Source of the DNA: Methylotenera versatilis 301
GTDB taxonomy: Bacteria; Pseudomonadota; Gammaproteobacteria; Burkholderiales; Methylophilaceae
DNA length: 64,000 nt
Assembly (NCBI RefSeq): GCF_000093025.1
Contig: NC_014207.1
Coordinates: 1,488,001 to 1,552,000, forward strand
Direction: 5' to 3'
A program made the position numbers and the translations under genes. Shown here piece after piece: positions 18,109-26,554 of this stretch (positions are counted from its first letter, which is position 1; each line of letters begins with the position of its first letter). The notes beneath the pieces were generated by a model. It made no database searches, was not told where the DNA came from, and saw only the letters and a list, made by a program, of their open reading frames with translations.

Positions 18109-18167
18109 ATTACCTACGCAATTTGACGTATTTCATTCCATCCCCCAAGCCCTTAATCTAACACCAT
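18109..18167 (+). promoter_or_regulatory. Operator/promoter element B upstream of fmdA
   Basis: 18109-18135 matches element A at 24 of 27 positions; the palindrome is slightly degraded (TACGCAATTTGACGTA). After 17 unrelated bases TTAATCTAACACCAT follows (18153-18167, 13 of 15 identical). Conservation of both blocks and of the spacing, with free drift between and around them, marks a functional regulatory unit. Confidence 0.72.
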
Positions 18168-18275
18168 TGCAAAACGCTATATCACTGCAAGTTGGTATTG
18201 ATTGAAGCATTTAACTGTGCAAATTTGTTTACTTGTACTTGTGAATTTAATTGAAATATAAGCTGGAGGGTGCCA

Positions 18276-19499
18276 ATGAAAACGTTAGTTAAATTAGATT
18301 TAGATAAAAAACCTTGGGAGCAGGAAGGCCAGATTCATAATCGTTGGCATCCTGATTTACCTATGATCGCCATGGTTAAACCGGGCGACGAGTTCCGTGT
18401 TGAATGTATGGACTGGACAGGGGGCCAAATTGGCAACAACGACAGTGCTAATGACGTACGCGATGTGGATTTAACGCAAGTACATTATTTGAGCGGCCCA
18501 ATTGGTGTGGAAGGTGCTGAGCCAGGCGATTTAATGGTCGTTGAAATATTAGATGTGGGTACTTTTGAAGATAGTCAGTGGGGTTTTAACGGTATTTTCG
18601 CTAAAGAAAATGGCGGTGGCTTTTTAGTCGACCAGTATCCCGAAGCACGCAAATCTATCTGGGACTTTCATGGCATTTATACGACATCACGTCACGTACC
18701 CAATGTTAGATTCGCTGGCATTATGCACCCAGGCTTAATTGGCTGCTTACCTTCAAAAGAGCTGTTAGATAAATGGAATAAACGTGAAGGTGATTTGATT
18801 GCAACTGAACCTGACCGTGTTCCAGAGTTAGCTTTACCGCCAAATCCAAAATCAGCTGTGATGGGAAAAATGTCTGGCGAAGCAGCTAAAAAAGCAGCTT
18901 TAGAAGGCGCCCGTACTGTGCCACCACGTGAGCACGGCGGTAATTGCGACATCAAAAATCTAACCAAAGGTTCAAAAGTATATTTCCCTGTGTATGTCAA
19001 AGATGGCGGCCTCTCTATGGGCGATCTTCACTTCTCACAAGGCGATGGCGAAATTACGTTCTGTGGCGCTATAGAGATGGCAGGTTATTTAGACATCAAA
19101 GTTAGTTTAATTAAAGATGGCGTGAAGAAATATGGCATTAAAAACCCAATTTTCGAACCTAGCGTGCTTACGCCAACTTATAAAGACTACATCATTTTTG
19201 AAGGTATCTCAGTAAATGAGCAGGGCAAGCAGCTTTACTTGGATGTGAATGAGGCTTATCGCCAAGCTTGTTTAAACGCCATTGAGTATATGAAGAAATT
19301 TGGCTACACCGGCGCACAAGCCCTCTCTATTTTAGGCACTGCGCCAGTAGAAGGTCATATCAGCGGCATTGTGGATATTCCTAACGCCTGTGCCACTTTA
19401 TGGCTACCAACGGAGATATTCGACTTCGATATGAAGCCAAATGCGGATGGGCCAAAAGTCATGGTGAAACAAGGCATTGATACCGCTAAAACCAGCTAA
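18276..19499 (+). CDS. fmdA: Formamidase
   Basis: Acetamidase/formamidase family enzyme hydrolysing formamide (and slowly short amides) to formate and ammonia. 407 aa from ATG 18276, chosen because GGAGGG ends five bases before it; GTG at 18270 is in frame but overlaps that site. MKTLVKLDLDKKPWEQEGQIHNRWHPDLP matches the M. methylotrophus type in its start (residues 1-15 quoted in part), and GGNCD, GDLHFSQGDGE and CGAIEM are the conserved core. It is preceded by operator element B and followed 11 bp later by fmdB. The formate product could feed the formate dehydrogenase at 9.4-10.6 kb. Confidence 0.95.
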   Translation: MKTLVKLDLDKKPWEQEGQIHNRWHPDLPMIAMVKPGDEFRVECMDWTGGQIGNNDSANDVRDVDLTQVHYLSGPIGVEGAEPGDLMVVEILDVGTFEDSQWGFNGIFAKENGGGFLVDQYPEARKSIWDFHGIYTTSRHVPNVRFAGIMHPGLIGCLPSKELLDKWNKREGDLIATEPDRVPELALPPNPKSAVMGKMSGEAAKKAALEGARTVPPREHGGNCDIKNLTKGSKVYFPVYVKDGGLSMGDLHFSQGDGEITFCGAIEMAGYLDIKVSLIKDGVKKYGIKNPIFEPSVLTPTYKDYIIFEGISVNEQGKQLYLDVNEAYRQACLNAIEYMKKFGYTGAQALSILGTAPVEGHISGIVDIPNACATLWLPTEIFDFDMKPNADGPKVMVKQGIDTAKTS

Positions 19500-19510
19500 G
19501 GAGCATTTGC

Positions 19511-19849
19511 ATGCCAGTGTATGAATATGAATGTGATACCTGCGGTGTTTTTACTGCACTTAGAAAAATGAGTGAGTCTAGTGAGCCAGCGTTTTGTGAA
19601 GAGTGTGGTTGCGAAAGCCCACGCATTCTTTCAGCGCCTCGCTTAGCGGTAATGGATAGAACACAGCGTGTAGCACATGAACGAAATGAAAAATCTGCGC
19701 ATGACCCGAAAGTAGCAAAACGTTCAAGTTGTGGCTGTGCTGGTTCTCACACGTGCAAAACAAGCACAAAGGTGAACCCAGAAACAGGCAAAGCGGCTTT
19801 GCAAATGCAAACTAAAAAGACAGCAAGACCTTGGATGTTATCGCATTAA
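19511..19849 (+). CDS. fmdB: FmdB family zinc-ribbon protein
   Basis: 112 aa. N-terminal zinc ribbon MPVYEYECDTCG ... CEECGCES gives two Cys pairs, diagnostic of FmdB; a second small Cys cluster (SSCGCAGSHTC) sits near residue 80. In M. methylotrophus FmdB was proposed to regulate formamidase; as a member of a widespread small ribbon family its biochemical role is not established. Probably co-transcribed with fmdA. Confidence 0.9.
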   Translation: MPVYEYECDTCGVFTALRKMSESSEPAFCEECGCESPRILSAPRLAVMDRTQRVAHERNEKSAHDPKVAKRSSCGCAGSHTCKTSTKVNPETGKAALQMQTKKTARPWMLSH

Positions 19850-19968
19850 TTAGTGCAAGAGCGCTGTTTAATTGGTGCAAAAGCACTATAAAAACTTAGT
19901 AAAAAGTTGGTGAGTTTAGTTTTATTTTAATTGTGGTTTTTTTGATTTTTAAATGAGGAGACAGAGTG

Positions 19969-21213
19969 ATGAGTACTTTAAATAGGCGTAACTTTATGAA
20001 AGTTGGTGGCGCTCTAGCTGCGGCACTGCTTTCAGCAGGTATCTTAACTAACACAGCTTTGGCTGCTGATACTTCAACAGCCAAAGTGATGACTACGGGT
20101 CTAGCGGTAACAGACACGACAGTTAAAGTTGGTATCTTACATTCTGCTACAGGCACGATGGCCATTAGTGAAACAGGCTCTATTCAAGCTGAGAAGTTAG
20201 CGATTGAGCAAATTAATGCCATGGGTGGTATTTTGGGCCGTAAGATTGAAGTGATTCAAGAAGATGGCGCATCAGACTGGCCAACTTTTGCTGAAAAAGC
20301 AAAAAAACTACTCGCTTCAGACAAAGTAGCTGCGGTCATGGGTTGCTGGACATCAGCATCACGTAAAGCGGCATTGCCAGTGTTTGAAAAAGAAAATGGT
20401 CTATTGTTCTACCCAACTTTCTACGAGGGTTTAGAGCAATCTAAAAACGTTTTCTACACAGGCCAAGAAGCGACACAGCAAATTCTTGCTGGGTTAGATT
20501 GGATTGCTAAAGAGAAAAAAGCTAAGACTTTCTACCTAATCGGTTCTGACTACATTTGGCCACGTACTTCAATGAAAATCGCACGTAAACATATTGAGCA
20601 GCATTTGCATGGTTCAGTCGTAGGTGAAGAATACATCGCTTTAGGTGACACGCAATTTGGTTCTGTGATTAATAAAATCAAACTGAAAAAACCTGATGTG
20701 ATTTACGCAGCAGTGGTTGGTGGCAGTAACGTTGCATGGTTCAAACAATTAAATGCAGCAGGTTTGAATTCAGGTAAACAAACCATGTTAACGATCTCTG
20801 TGACTGAAGATGAAGTATTAGGCATTGGTGGTGAAAACTTAGCTGGTTTCTACTCAGCGATGAAGTACTTTCAATCTCTAGATACACCAACAAACAAAGC
20901 GTTTGTTGCCGCATTTAAGAAAAAATGGGGTGATAAATCTGTGATTGGTGATGTAACTCAAGCTGCTTACTTAGGCCCATGGCTTTATAAAGCTGCTGTT
21001 GAGCGTGCAGGCAGTTTTGATGTAGATAAAGTACAAGCAGCATTACCTGGCTATGTATTTAAAGATGCGCCAGAAGGTCCTGTGACTGTTGAGAAAAACC
21101 ATCACTTAACAACCAAGTTGCGTATTGGTCAATGGGAAAAAGATGGTCAAGCCAAAATTGTTTATACATCGGCTTACATCAAACCAGATCCATTTCCAAA
21201 AGGTTATCAATAA
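19969..21213 (+). CDS. urtA: Urea/short-chain amide ABC transporter, binding protein
   Basis: 414 aa from ATG 19969 (GAGGAG eight bases upstream; GTG 19966 is the alternative). It has a twin-arginine signal, NRRNFMKVGG, then an Ala-rich hydrophobic stretch, so it is probably exported by Tat. VKVGILHSATGTMAISET, SDWPTFAEKAKKLL, GCWTSASRK and LLFYPTFYEG are hallmarks of UrtA/AmiC-type binding proteins. By position this is FmdD of the Methylophilus fmdDEF set. Last base to urtB about 100 bp. Confidence 0.92.
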   Translation: MSTLNRRNFMKVGGALAAALLSAGILTNTALAADTSTAKVMTTGLAVTDTTVKVGILHSATGTMAISETGSIQAEKLAIEQINAMGGILGRKIEVIQEDGASDWPTFAEKAKKLLASDKVAAVMGCWTSASRKAALPVFEKENGLLFYPTFYEGLEQSKNVFYTGQEATQQILAGLDWIAKEKKAKTFYLIGSDYIWPRTSMKIARKHIEQHLHGSVVGEEYIALGDTQFGSVINKIKLKKPDVIYAAVVGGSNVAWFKQLNAAGLNSGKQTMLTISVTEDEVLGIGGENLAGFYSAMKYFQSLDTPTNKAFVAAFKKKWGDKSVIGDVTQAAYLGPWLYKAAVERAGSFDVDKVQAALPGYVFKDAPEGPVTVEKNHHLTTKLRIGQWEKDGQAKIVYTSAYIKPDPFPKGYQ

Positions 21214-21314
21214 TAGTGAGTTAGTTTGAAAGATGCAGCAGCTTATTGAATAAGCTGCTGCCATCTGAATGTTAAAGCAGTTTTTATCTTAGTAGCGATT
21301 AAGTAGGAGGCCGT

Positions 21315-22232
21315 ATGTTTGGATATTCGATGGCAGATATAGGCAATATCATGGTAATGCAGGGCTTTTCTGGCCTGAGTATGTTTACTGTATTGCTGCT
21401 GATGGCACTTGGCCTAGCCATTATTTTTGGGCAGATGGGCGTCATCAATATGGCGCACGGTGAATTTATGACCATTGGTGCATACACCACAGTCATGCTT
21501 TCTAAAGTCGCAACGACGTATGGTTTTGTGAACTATTACTTTGTTTTTGCCATTATTTTGGCATTTATTCTGGCCTTTGCGTTGGGATATTTTATTGAAT
21601 TTATTATGATTCGGCATCTCTACAAGCGCCCGCTAGATACGCTATTGGCGACATGGGGTTTGAGTTTAGTCATGCAGCAATCATTTCGTTCGACCTTTGG
21701 CGCAAAAGAAGTCAGTGCCGAATTACCTGAATGGATGTTGGGTTCATTCAAGCCAACGCCTGATATTGACATCCCGATTAACGGCGTTTTTGTCATGGTG
21801 CTCGCACTGTTTGTGACTGCAGGTGTTTACATGTTTATGTACCGCTCACGCTGGGGTCTCAGAGTACGTGCAACGGTTCAAAACCGTGTAATGGCTGGCG
21901 CAGTGGGTATCAATACGCAAAAAGTAGACCGTGTGACGTTTGCATTAGGTTGCGGAATCGCCGGGATTGCAGGTGCTGCATTTACCACGATTGCCTCTAC
22001 CGGACCCACAACAGGCACGCTTTATATTGTAGATAGCTTCATGGTGGTGGTGTTTGGTGGCGCAGCTAGCTTGATGGGTACGATTGCCTCAGCATTTGGT
22101 ATCGCGCAAGCGCAATCTATATTGCAATTTTTTATGACCAGCTCTATGGGTAAGGTTTCTACCTTATTAGTGATTGTTGGCATATTAATGATGAAACCAG
22201 AAGGCTTGTTTGCTTCTAAGCTTCGTAAGTAA
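21315..22232 (+). CDS. urtB: Urea/amide ABC transporter permease UrtB
   Basis: 305 aa, LivH-type permease with about eight membrane segments; MALGLAIIFGQMGVINMAHGEFMTIGAY (in part) and the late GGAASLMGTIASAFGIAQ EAA-like loop are conserved. It lacks the long N-terminal periplasmic extension seen in many gammaproteobacterial UrtB proteins. Strong GGAGG precedes the ATG. Equivalent to FmdE. Confidence 0.93.
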   Translation: MFGYSMADIGNIMVMQGFSGLSMFTVLLLMALGLAIIFGQMGVINMAHGEFMTIGAYTTVMLSKVATTYGFVNYYFVFAIILAFILAFALGYFIEFIMIRHLYKRPLDTLLATWGLSLVMQQSFRSTFGAKEVSAELPEWMLGSFKPTPDIDIPINGVFVMVLALFVTAGVYMFMYRSRWGLRVRATVQNRVMAGAVGINTQKVDRVTFALGCGIAGIAGAAFTTIASTGPTTGTLYIVDSFMVVVFGGAASLMGTIASAFGIAQAQSILQFFMTSSMGKVSTLLVIVGILMMKPEGLFASKLRK

Positions 22233-22250
22233 ACAGACAGGAGAATCAAC

Positions 22251-23444
22251 ATGAACGCATCCTTAAGTAAATTAGTAGGTGGCAAAGAAGGGCTGGTTGG
22301 GTTAGCAGTACTTGCCGCAATTATCTTTGTAGCGTTACCGCTAGGCGTAGATATCTTTAGGTTAAATTTGGTTGGCAAATACCTCACTTACGCTTTTGTA
22401 GCTGTGAGCTTGGTATTGCTGTGGGGTAATGGCGGTATTCTAAGCTTGGGACAAGGCATATTTTTTGGTTTAGGCGGCTATGGTATGGCGATGTTTATGA
22501 AGCTTGAGGCATCAGACCCTATTACTACCAAAATACAAACAACCCCTGGTATTCCTGACTTTATGGATTGGAATCAAATCACTTCCTTACCTTGGTTCTG
22601 GGAGCCGTTCAAGAGCTTGCCATTGACGATACTCATCATACTGACAATCCCCGCTTTGTTTGCTTACTTAATCGGATTTGCAATGTTTAAACGTCGCGTA
22701 GGCGGTGTTTACTTCGCGATCATCACGCAAGCGATTGCGCTTATATTAAGCATTTTGATCGTAGGTCAGCAAGGCTTTACCGGTGGTGTGAATGGCATTA
22801 CTGACCTTAAAACTGTTTGGGGATGGGATACACGTAACGACAGTGCGAAATACATTTTGTATTACCTCAATGGCTTTCTGTTGTTTGGTGCAATCTTGCT
22901 TTCAAAATATGTGTTAAACAGTAAATTCGGTATGTTGTTATTAGCGATGCGTGATAAAGAAGAGCGAGTACGTTTTTCTGGTTACGACGTATCAAACTTT
23001 AAAATATTTATTTTCTGTCTAGCCGCGATGATTTCAGCGGTGGGCGGCGCCATGTTTACACTTCAGGTTGGCTTTATGTCGCCATCTTTTGTAGGTATTG
23101 TCCCATCCATTGAAATGGTGATTTTCTGTGCGGTGGGTGGTCGGGCATCTTTAATTGGTGCGGTTTACGGTACGTTATTTGTGAATTTTGGTAAAACATT
23201 CTTTTCAGAAAGTTATCCAGAGCTTTGGCTCTTCATTATGGGTGGATTGTTTATCGCTGTTGTGATGTTCTTCCCAGACGGTTTAGCTGGTGTATGGGCT
23301 AAATATAGCCATAAGCTTAATGTCTTTAAAAAAAAGTCTAGCCTGACTTCTGCTACAGCGATCATTGATTCAACAAAAAATGAGGGTAGTAAAAAAGCAG
23401 TGAATGAGATTGATGTGACTAACATTGAAGGAGCGAAAGCATGA
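22251..23444 (+). CDS. urtC: Urea/amide ABC transporter permease UrtC
   Basis: 397 aa, LivM-type permease: GGILSLGQGIFFGLGGY, RRVGGVYFAIITQA, RDKEERVRFSGYDV and the AVGGRASLIGAVYGT loop. A hydrophilic Ser/Thr/Lys-rich tail of about 45 residues follows the last helix. Its stop overlaps the urtD start by ATGA. Equivalent to FmdF. Confidence 0.93.
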   Translation: MNASLSKLVGGKEGLVGLAVLAAIIFVALPLGVDIFRLNLVGKYLTYAFVAVSLVLLWGNGGILSLGQGIFFGLGGYGMAMFMKLEASDPITTKIQTTPGIPDFMDWNQITSLPWFWEPFKSLPLTILIILTIPALFAYLIGFAMFKRRVGGVYFAIITQAIALILSILIVGQQGFTGGVNGITDLKTVWGWDTRNDSAKYILYYLNGFLLFGAILLSKYVLNSKFGMLLLAMRDKEERVRFSGYDVSNFKIFIFCLAAMISAVGGAMFTLQVGFMSPSFVGIVPSIEMVIFCAVGGRASLIGAVYGTLFVNFGKTFFSESYPELWLFIMGGLFIAVVMFFPDGLAGVWAKYSHKLNVFKKKSSLTSATAIIDSTKNEGSKKAVNEIDVTNIEGAKA

Positions 23445-24184
23445 GTAATACAGACTTTGTGCTAGCTATTGAAGATTTAACGGTATCGTTTGATGGCTTT
23501 AAAGCGGTCGACAATCTGACAATGTACATAGATAGAAATGAGCTTCGTGTCGTCATTGGGCCAAATGGCGCAGGAAAAACTACAGTATTAGATTTAATCT
23601 GTGGCAAAACTAAATCAACTAACGGCTCTATCAAGTTTATGAATAAAGAGCTCACTAAGCTTTCAGAGCATGAAATTGTTCGCGAAGGGGTGGGGCGTAA
23701 ATTTCAAACACCGTCAATTTATGAAAACCTTTCGGTGTATCAAAATTTAGAGGTGTCCTATCCTAAAGGACGTAGCGTTTGGGGTAGCCTATTCTTTAAA
23801 CGTACTGCTGAAGTGAAAGAGCAAGTATTTAAAATTGCAGAAGAAATCATGCTCACTAACTTCTTAGACATGGAAGCTGCATTATTGAGCCATGGTCAAA
23901 AGCAATGGTTAGAGATAGGTATGCTGTTAATGCAGGATCCTCAGTTGCTAATGTTAGATGAGCCCGTAGCTGGAATGAGTGCTAAAGAGCGTGATCAAAC
24001 GGCTGAGCTGCTTAACAAAATAAGCAATAACCGTTCAGTATTGGTGATTGAGCATGACATGGAGTTCGTGAAGAAAATCGCTCACAAAGTTACCGTACTG
24101 CATCAAGGAAAAATCTTGGCTGAAGGTCCTATGGATCAGGTACAAGAAGATGAAAAAGTGATTGAAGTTTACCTTGGACATTAA
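23441..24184 (+). CDS. urtD: Urea/amide ABC transporter ATPase UrtD
   Basis: 247 aa. Walker A GPNGAGKTT at about 39-47, LivG-type GRKFQTPSIYENLSVYQNLE, signature LLSHGQKQWLEIGM and Walker B LLMLDEPVAGM. The signature LSHGQ in place of LSGGQ is usual for this subfamily. Couples ATP hydrolysis to import with UrtE. Confidence 0.95.
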   Translation: MSNTDFVLAIEDLTVSFDGFKAVDNLTMYIDRNELRVVIGPNGAGKTTVLDLICGKTKSTNGSIKFMNKELTKLSEHEIVREGVGRKFQTPSIYENLSVYQNLEVSYPKGRSVWGSLFFKRTAEVKEQVFKIAEEIMLTNFLDMEAALLSHGQKQWLEIGMLLMQDPQLLMLDEPVAGMSAKERDQTAELLNKISNNRSVLVIEHDMEFVKKIAHKVTVLHQGKILAEGPMDQVQEDEKVIEVYLGH

Positions 24185-24222
24185 GTCCAGACCATTAATC
24201 CAGTCCATTAAGGAAACTTGAT

Positions 24223-24912
24223 ATGTTTGAAATTGAAAATCTGCAAGTAAGCTATGGTCAAAGCCAAGTGATACATGGTCTTAACTTTACCGCTAATAAA
24301 AATGAAACGCTCGCTATTATGGGTCGTAATGGCATGGGTAAAACTACGCTGTTTAAATCACTGATGGGTATTTTGCCAAGCAAAACAACAAAAGCTGTTG
24401 TCGACGGTGTTAGCTTAGAAGGGAATGATAGCTACCAGCGAGTTGCCAAAGGTTTAGCTTATGTACCACAGGGACGTATGATTTTCCCTAATATGACAGT
24501 GCAAGAAAACATTGAAACAGGGTTAGAAAAGTCTAAAACGCGTGAGATTCCAGAAGATATTTATGCGCTCTTCCCTGTGTTATACGACATGCGTAAACGC
24601 AAGGGCGGTAATCTGTCTGGGGGACAGCAGCAGCAACTCGCGATTGCTCGGGCGCTGGTGACTAATCCTAAAGTATTGTTGCTTGATGAACCAACTGAAG
24701 GAATCCAGCCGTCTATCATTAAAGACATCGCTAAAGTCTTGAATGAGATTCGTAAAATGCGAGAAATCACCATTATCGTTTCCGAGCAAGTGTTGAGCTT
24801 TACCATGGAAATTGCAGATCGCATTATTGTGATAGACAAAGGGAAGTTCATTCATGAAGATACTCGCGATAATGTAGATGCCGCTAAAATTAAAGGTTAT
24901 TTGTCAGTTTAA
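24223..24912 (+). CDS. urtE: Urea/amide ABC transporter ATPase UrtE
   Basis: 229 aa, LivF type. Walker A GRNGMGKTT, AYVPQGRMIFPNMTVQENI, signature LSGGQQQQLAIARAL, Walker B VLLLDEPTEGIQP, H-loop replaced by Gln (VSEQVLSF), as is usual in UrtE. AAGGAAAC precedes the ATG. Last transporter gene; ureD begins 38 bp later. Confidence 0.95.
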   Translation: MFEIENLQVSYGQSQVIHGLNFTANKNETLAIMGRNGMGKTTLFKSLMGILPSKTTKAVVDGVSLEGNDSYQRVAKGLAYVPQGRMIFPNMTVQENIETGLEKSKTREIPEDIYALFPVLYDMRKRKGGNLSGGQQQQLAIARALVTNPKVLLLDEPTEGIQPSIIKDIAKVLNEIRKMREITIIVSEQVLSFTMEIADRIIVIDKGKFIHEDTRDNVDAAKIKGYLSV

Positions 24913-24949
24913 AATATTTTATGCAAAAAATTTATGGCATCATGGAGTG

Positions 24950-25840
24950 ATGGATGACGCAACAATATTACAAAGCACTAGCCCAGTAGCTCAAGCGCAG
25001 CCTGCACTCAAGCGCTGGGAGGCATGCTTAAGTTTAGATTTTTCTAAACGAATTAACCGCAGTTATTTAGCTAAAAACTTGCACGTAGGCCCACTGGTGT
25101 TGCAAAAATCTTTGCACCCAGAAGGTGATGCTGTGTGTCATGGCATCGTGGTGCATCCACCGGGCGGCGTAGCTGGCGGAGACTCACTCACGCTTAACGT
25201 GAGTCTTAATCAAGGGGCGTTTGCATTACTCACGACGCCCGGCGCAGGTAAGTGGTATAAAGCCAATGGGCAACAAGCCTGCCAGTATTTGAAGTTCAAT
25301 CTTGGGGGGAACACCTGTTTTGAATGGTTACCACAAGAGAATATTTTGTTTGATGGCGCTCAAGTTAAGTTTAGCGCTGAAGTGAGTTTAGACGCTGAAG
25401 CTAAATATGCTGGTTGGGAAATACTATGTTTTGGTCGCCAAGCGCAAAAAGAAGTATGGCAAACGGGTAGCTTGCATCAAAACTTAAGTATTCGTCGAAA
25501 TGGCAAGTTGATTTGGAATGAGCTTAGCTTTTTGAAGCCTGAGCATAAGGTCATGCAATCGATAGTGGGTTTACACGGTAATGCAGTATCAGCAAGTTTT
25601 GTGATTGCTGCAGGTAAAGTTCCAGATGAGGTACTAGCGGCATGTAGAGAAATACAGCCTAAATTAGCCTTAGATATGCAGGCCAGATATGGTGTGACTA
25701 CGATGCCAGAAATTTTTTCTGCAAGATATATCGGTCAATCAGCACAATGTGCAAGGCAATATTTTGAGTCGTTATGGCAGATTTTACGTCCGTGGTATGC
25801 AGGCCTCGAGGCGACAAGGCCGAGAATTTGGAACACCTAG
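24950..25840 (+). CDS. ureD: Urease accessory protein UreD
   Basis: Chaperone that with UreF and UreG loads nickel into the apo-urease. About 296 aa from ATG 24950; a longer in-frame start at 24878 would lie inside urtE and lacks family similarity. Conserved HPEGDAVCHGIVVHPPGGVAGGDSL (in part), TTPGAGKWYK and LPQENILFDGA. The ribosome site is poor (GGAG only two bases before the ATG), so the exact start is uncertain. Confidence 0.9.
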   Translation: MDDATILQSTSPVAQAQPALKRWEACLSLDFSKRINRSYLAKNLHVGPLVLQKSLHPEGDAVCHGIVVHPPGGVAGGDSLTLNVSLNQGAFALLTTPGAGKWYKANGQQACQYLKFNLGGNTCFEWLPQENILFDGAQVKFSAEVSLDAEAKYAGWEILCFGRQAQKEVWQTGSLHQNLSIRRNGKLIWNELSFLKPEHKVMQSIVGLHGNAVSASFVIAAGKVPDEVLAACREIQPKLALDMQARYGVTTMPEIFSARYIGQSAQCARQYFESLWQILRPWYAGLEATRPRIWNT

Positions 25841-25893
25841 ATTTTTTAAAAAGTAACTTGCGCCCGCACAATAATAGACTAATGCCGATTAAA

Positions 25894-25931
25894 AAGAGAG
25901 TTTTTGCATGGAATTGAATGTATGGAATTAA
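25894..25931 (+). promoter_or_regulatory. Duplicated ureA start region with a 7-codon decoy frame
   Basis: AAGAGAG (25894-25900) is well placed for an ATG at 25908, but that ATG opens only MELNVWN and stops at 25929-25931. The true ureA ATG is 14 bases further on (25922), out of frame, within an apparent 14-bp tandem duplication (ATGGAATT at 25908 and 25922). Ribosomes reading the short frame would terminate just inside ureA and might reinitiate. Confidence 0.5.
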
Positions 25932-26224
25932 CCCCTAGAGAAAAAGATAAACTTCTCATCTTTACTGCTGGCTTACTTGCAGAACGTCGCAAGGCGCGAG
26001 GCTTAAAGCTTAATTATCCAGAATCGATTGCTCTTATTTCAGCCGCCATTATGGAAGGTGCGCGCGACGGCAGAACCGTCGCAGAGTTGATGAGCTACGG
26101 CACAACCTTGCTGACACGTGATGATGTGATGGAAGGAATTGCTGAGATGATTCCGGACATTCAGATCGAGGCAACTTTTCCAGATGGCACTAAGCTTGTC
26201 ACCGTTCACCATCCAATTCCGTAA
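25922..26224 (+). CDS. ureA: Urease subunit gamma
   Basis: 100 aa. [23 protein letters not shown]... (start shown in part) is the classic UreA N-terminus, which fixes the start at 25922. Conserved [25 protein letters not shown] and C-terminal [14 protein letters not shown]. Unusual start context: see the duplicated start region. Eleven bases separate it from ureB. Confidence 0.96.
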   Translation: MELTPREKDKLLIFTAGLLAERRKARGLKLNYPESIALISAAIMEGARDGRTVAELMSYGTTLLTRDDVMEGIAEMIPDIQIEATFPDGTKLVTVHHPIP

Positions 26225-26235
26225 AGGCAGCTCTA

Positions 26236-26544
26236 ATGATTCCAGGTGAAATGAAAATCGCTAACGGTGACATTACAATAAATGCTGGCAGAGCCACTGT
26301 GACAATTGACGTATCTAATATGGGTGACCGACCAATACAAATCGGTTCGCATTATCACTTTTTTGAAACTAACGAAGCTTTGAGTTTTGATAGACAAGCG
26401 GCTTATGGTTTTAGGTTAAATATTGCATCAGGTACGGCTGTCCGTTTTGAGCCGGGTCAAACGCGAACAGTAGTGTTAGTGGCGCTGGCTGGCGAAAGAA
26501 AAGTATATGGCTTCGCCGGTAAAGTGATGGGGTCACTCAAATGA
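26236..26544 (+). CDS. ureB: Urease subunit beta
   Basis: 102 aa. IPGEM near the start, [33 protein letters not shown] and the C-terminal [10 protein letters not shown] are conserved. Structural subunit contacting the UreC active-site flap. The stop lies 10 bp before the ureC ATG. Confidence 0.96.
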   Translation: MIPGEMKIANGDITINAGRATVTIDVSNMGDRPIQIGSHYHFFETNEALSFDRQAAYGFRLNIASGTAVRFEPGQTRTVVLVALAGERKVYGFAGKVMGSLK

Positions 26545-26554
26545 GCGTAAAACC

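Noticed and set aside
24878-24949. Longer UreD start inside urtE
   Set aside because: The extra residues overlap urtE and do not resemble UreD N-termini.
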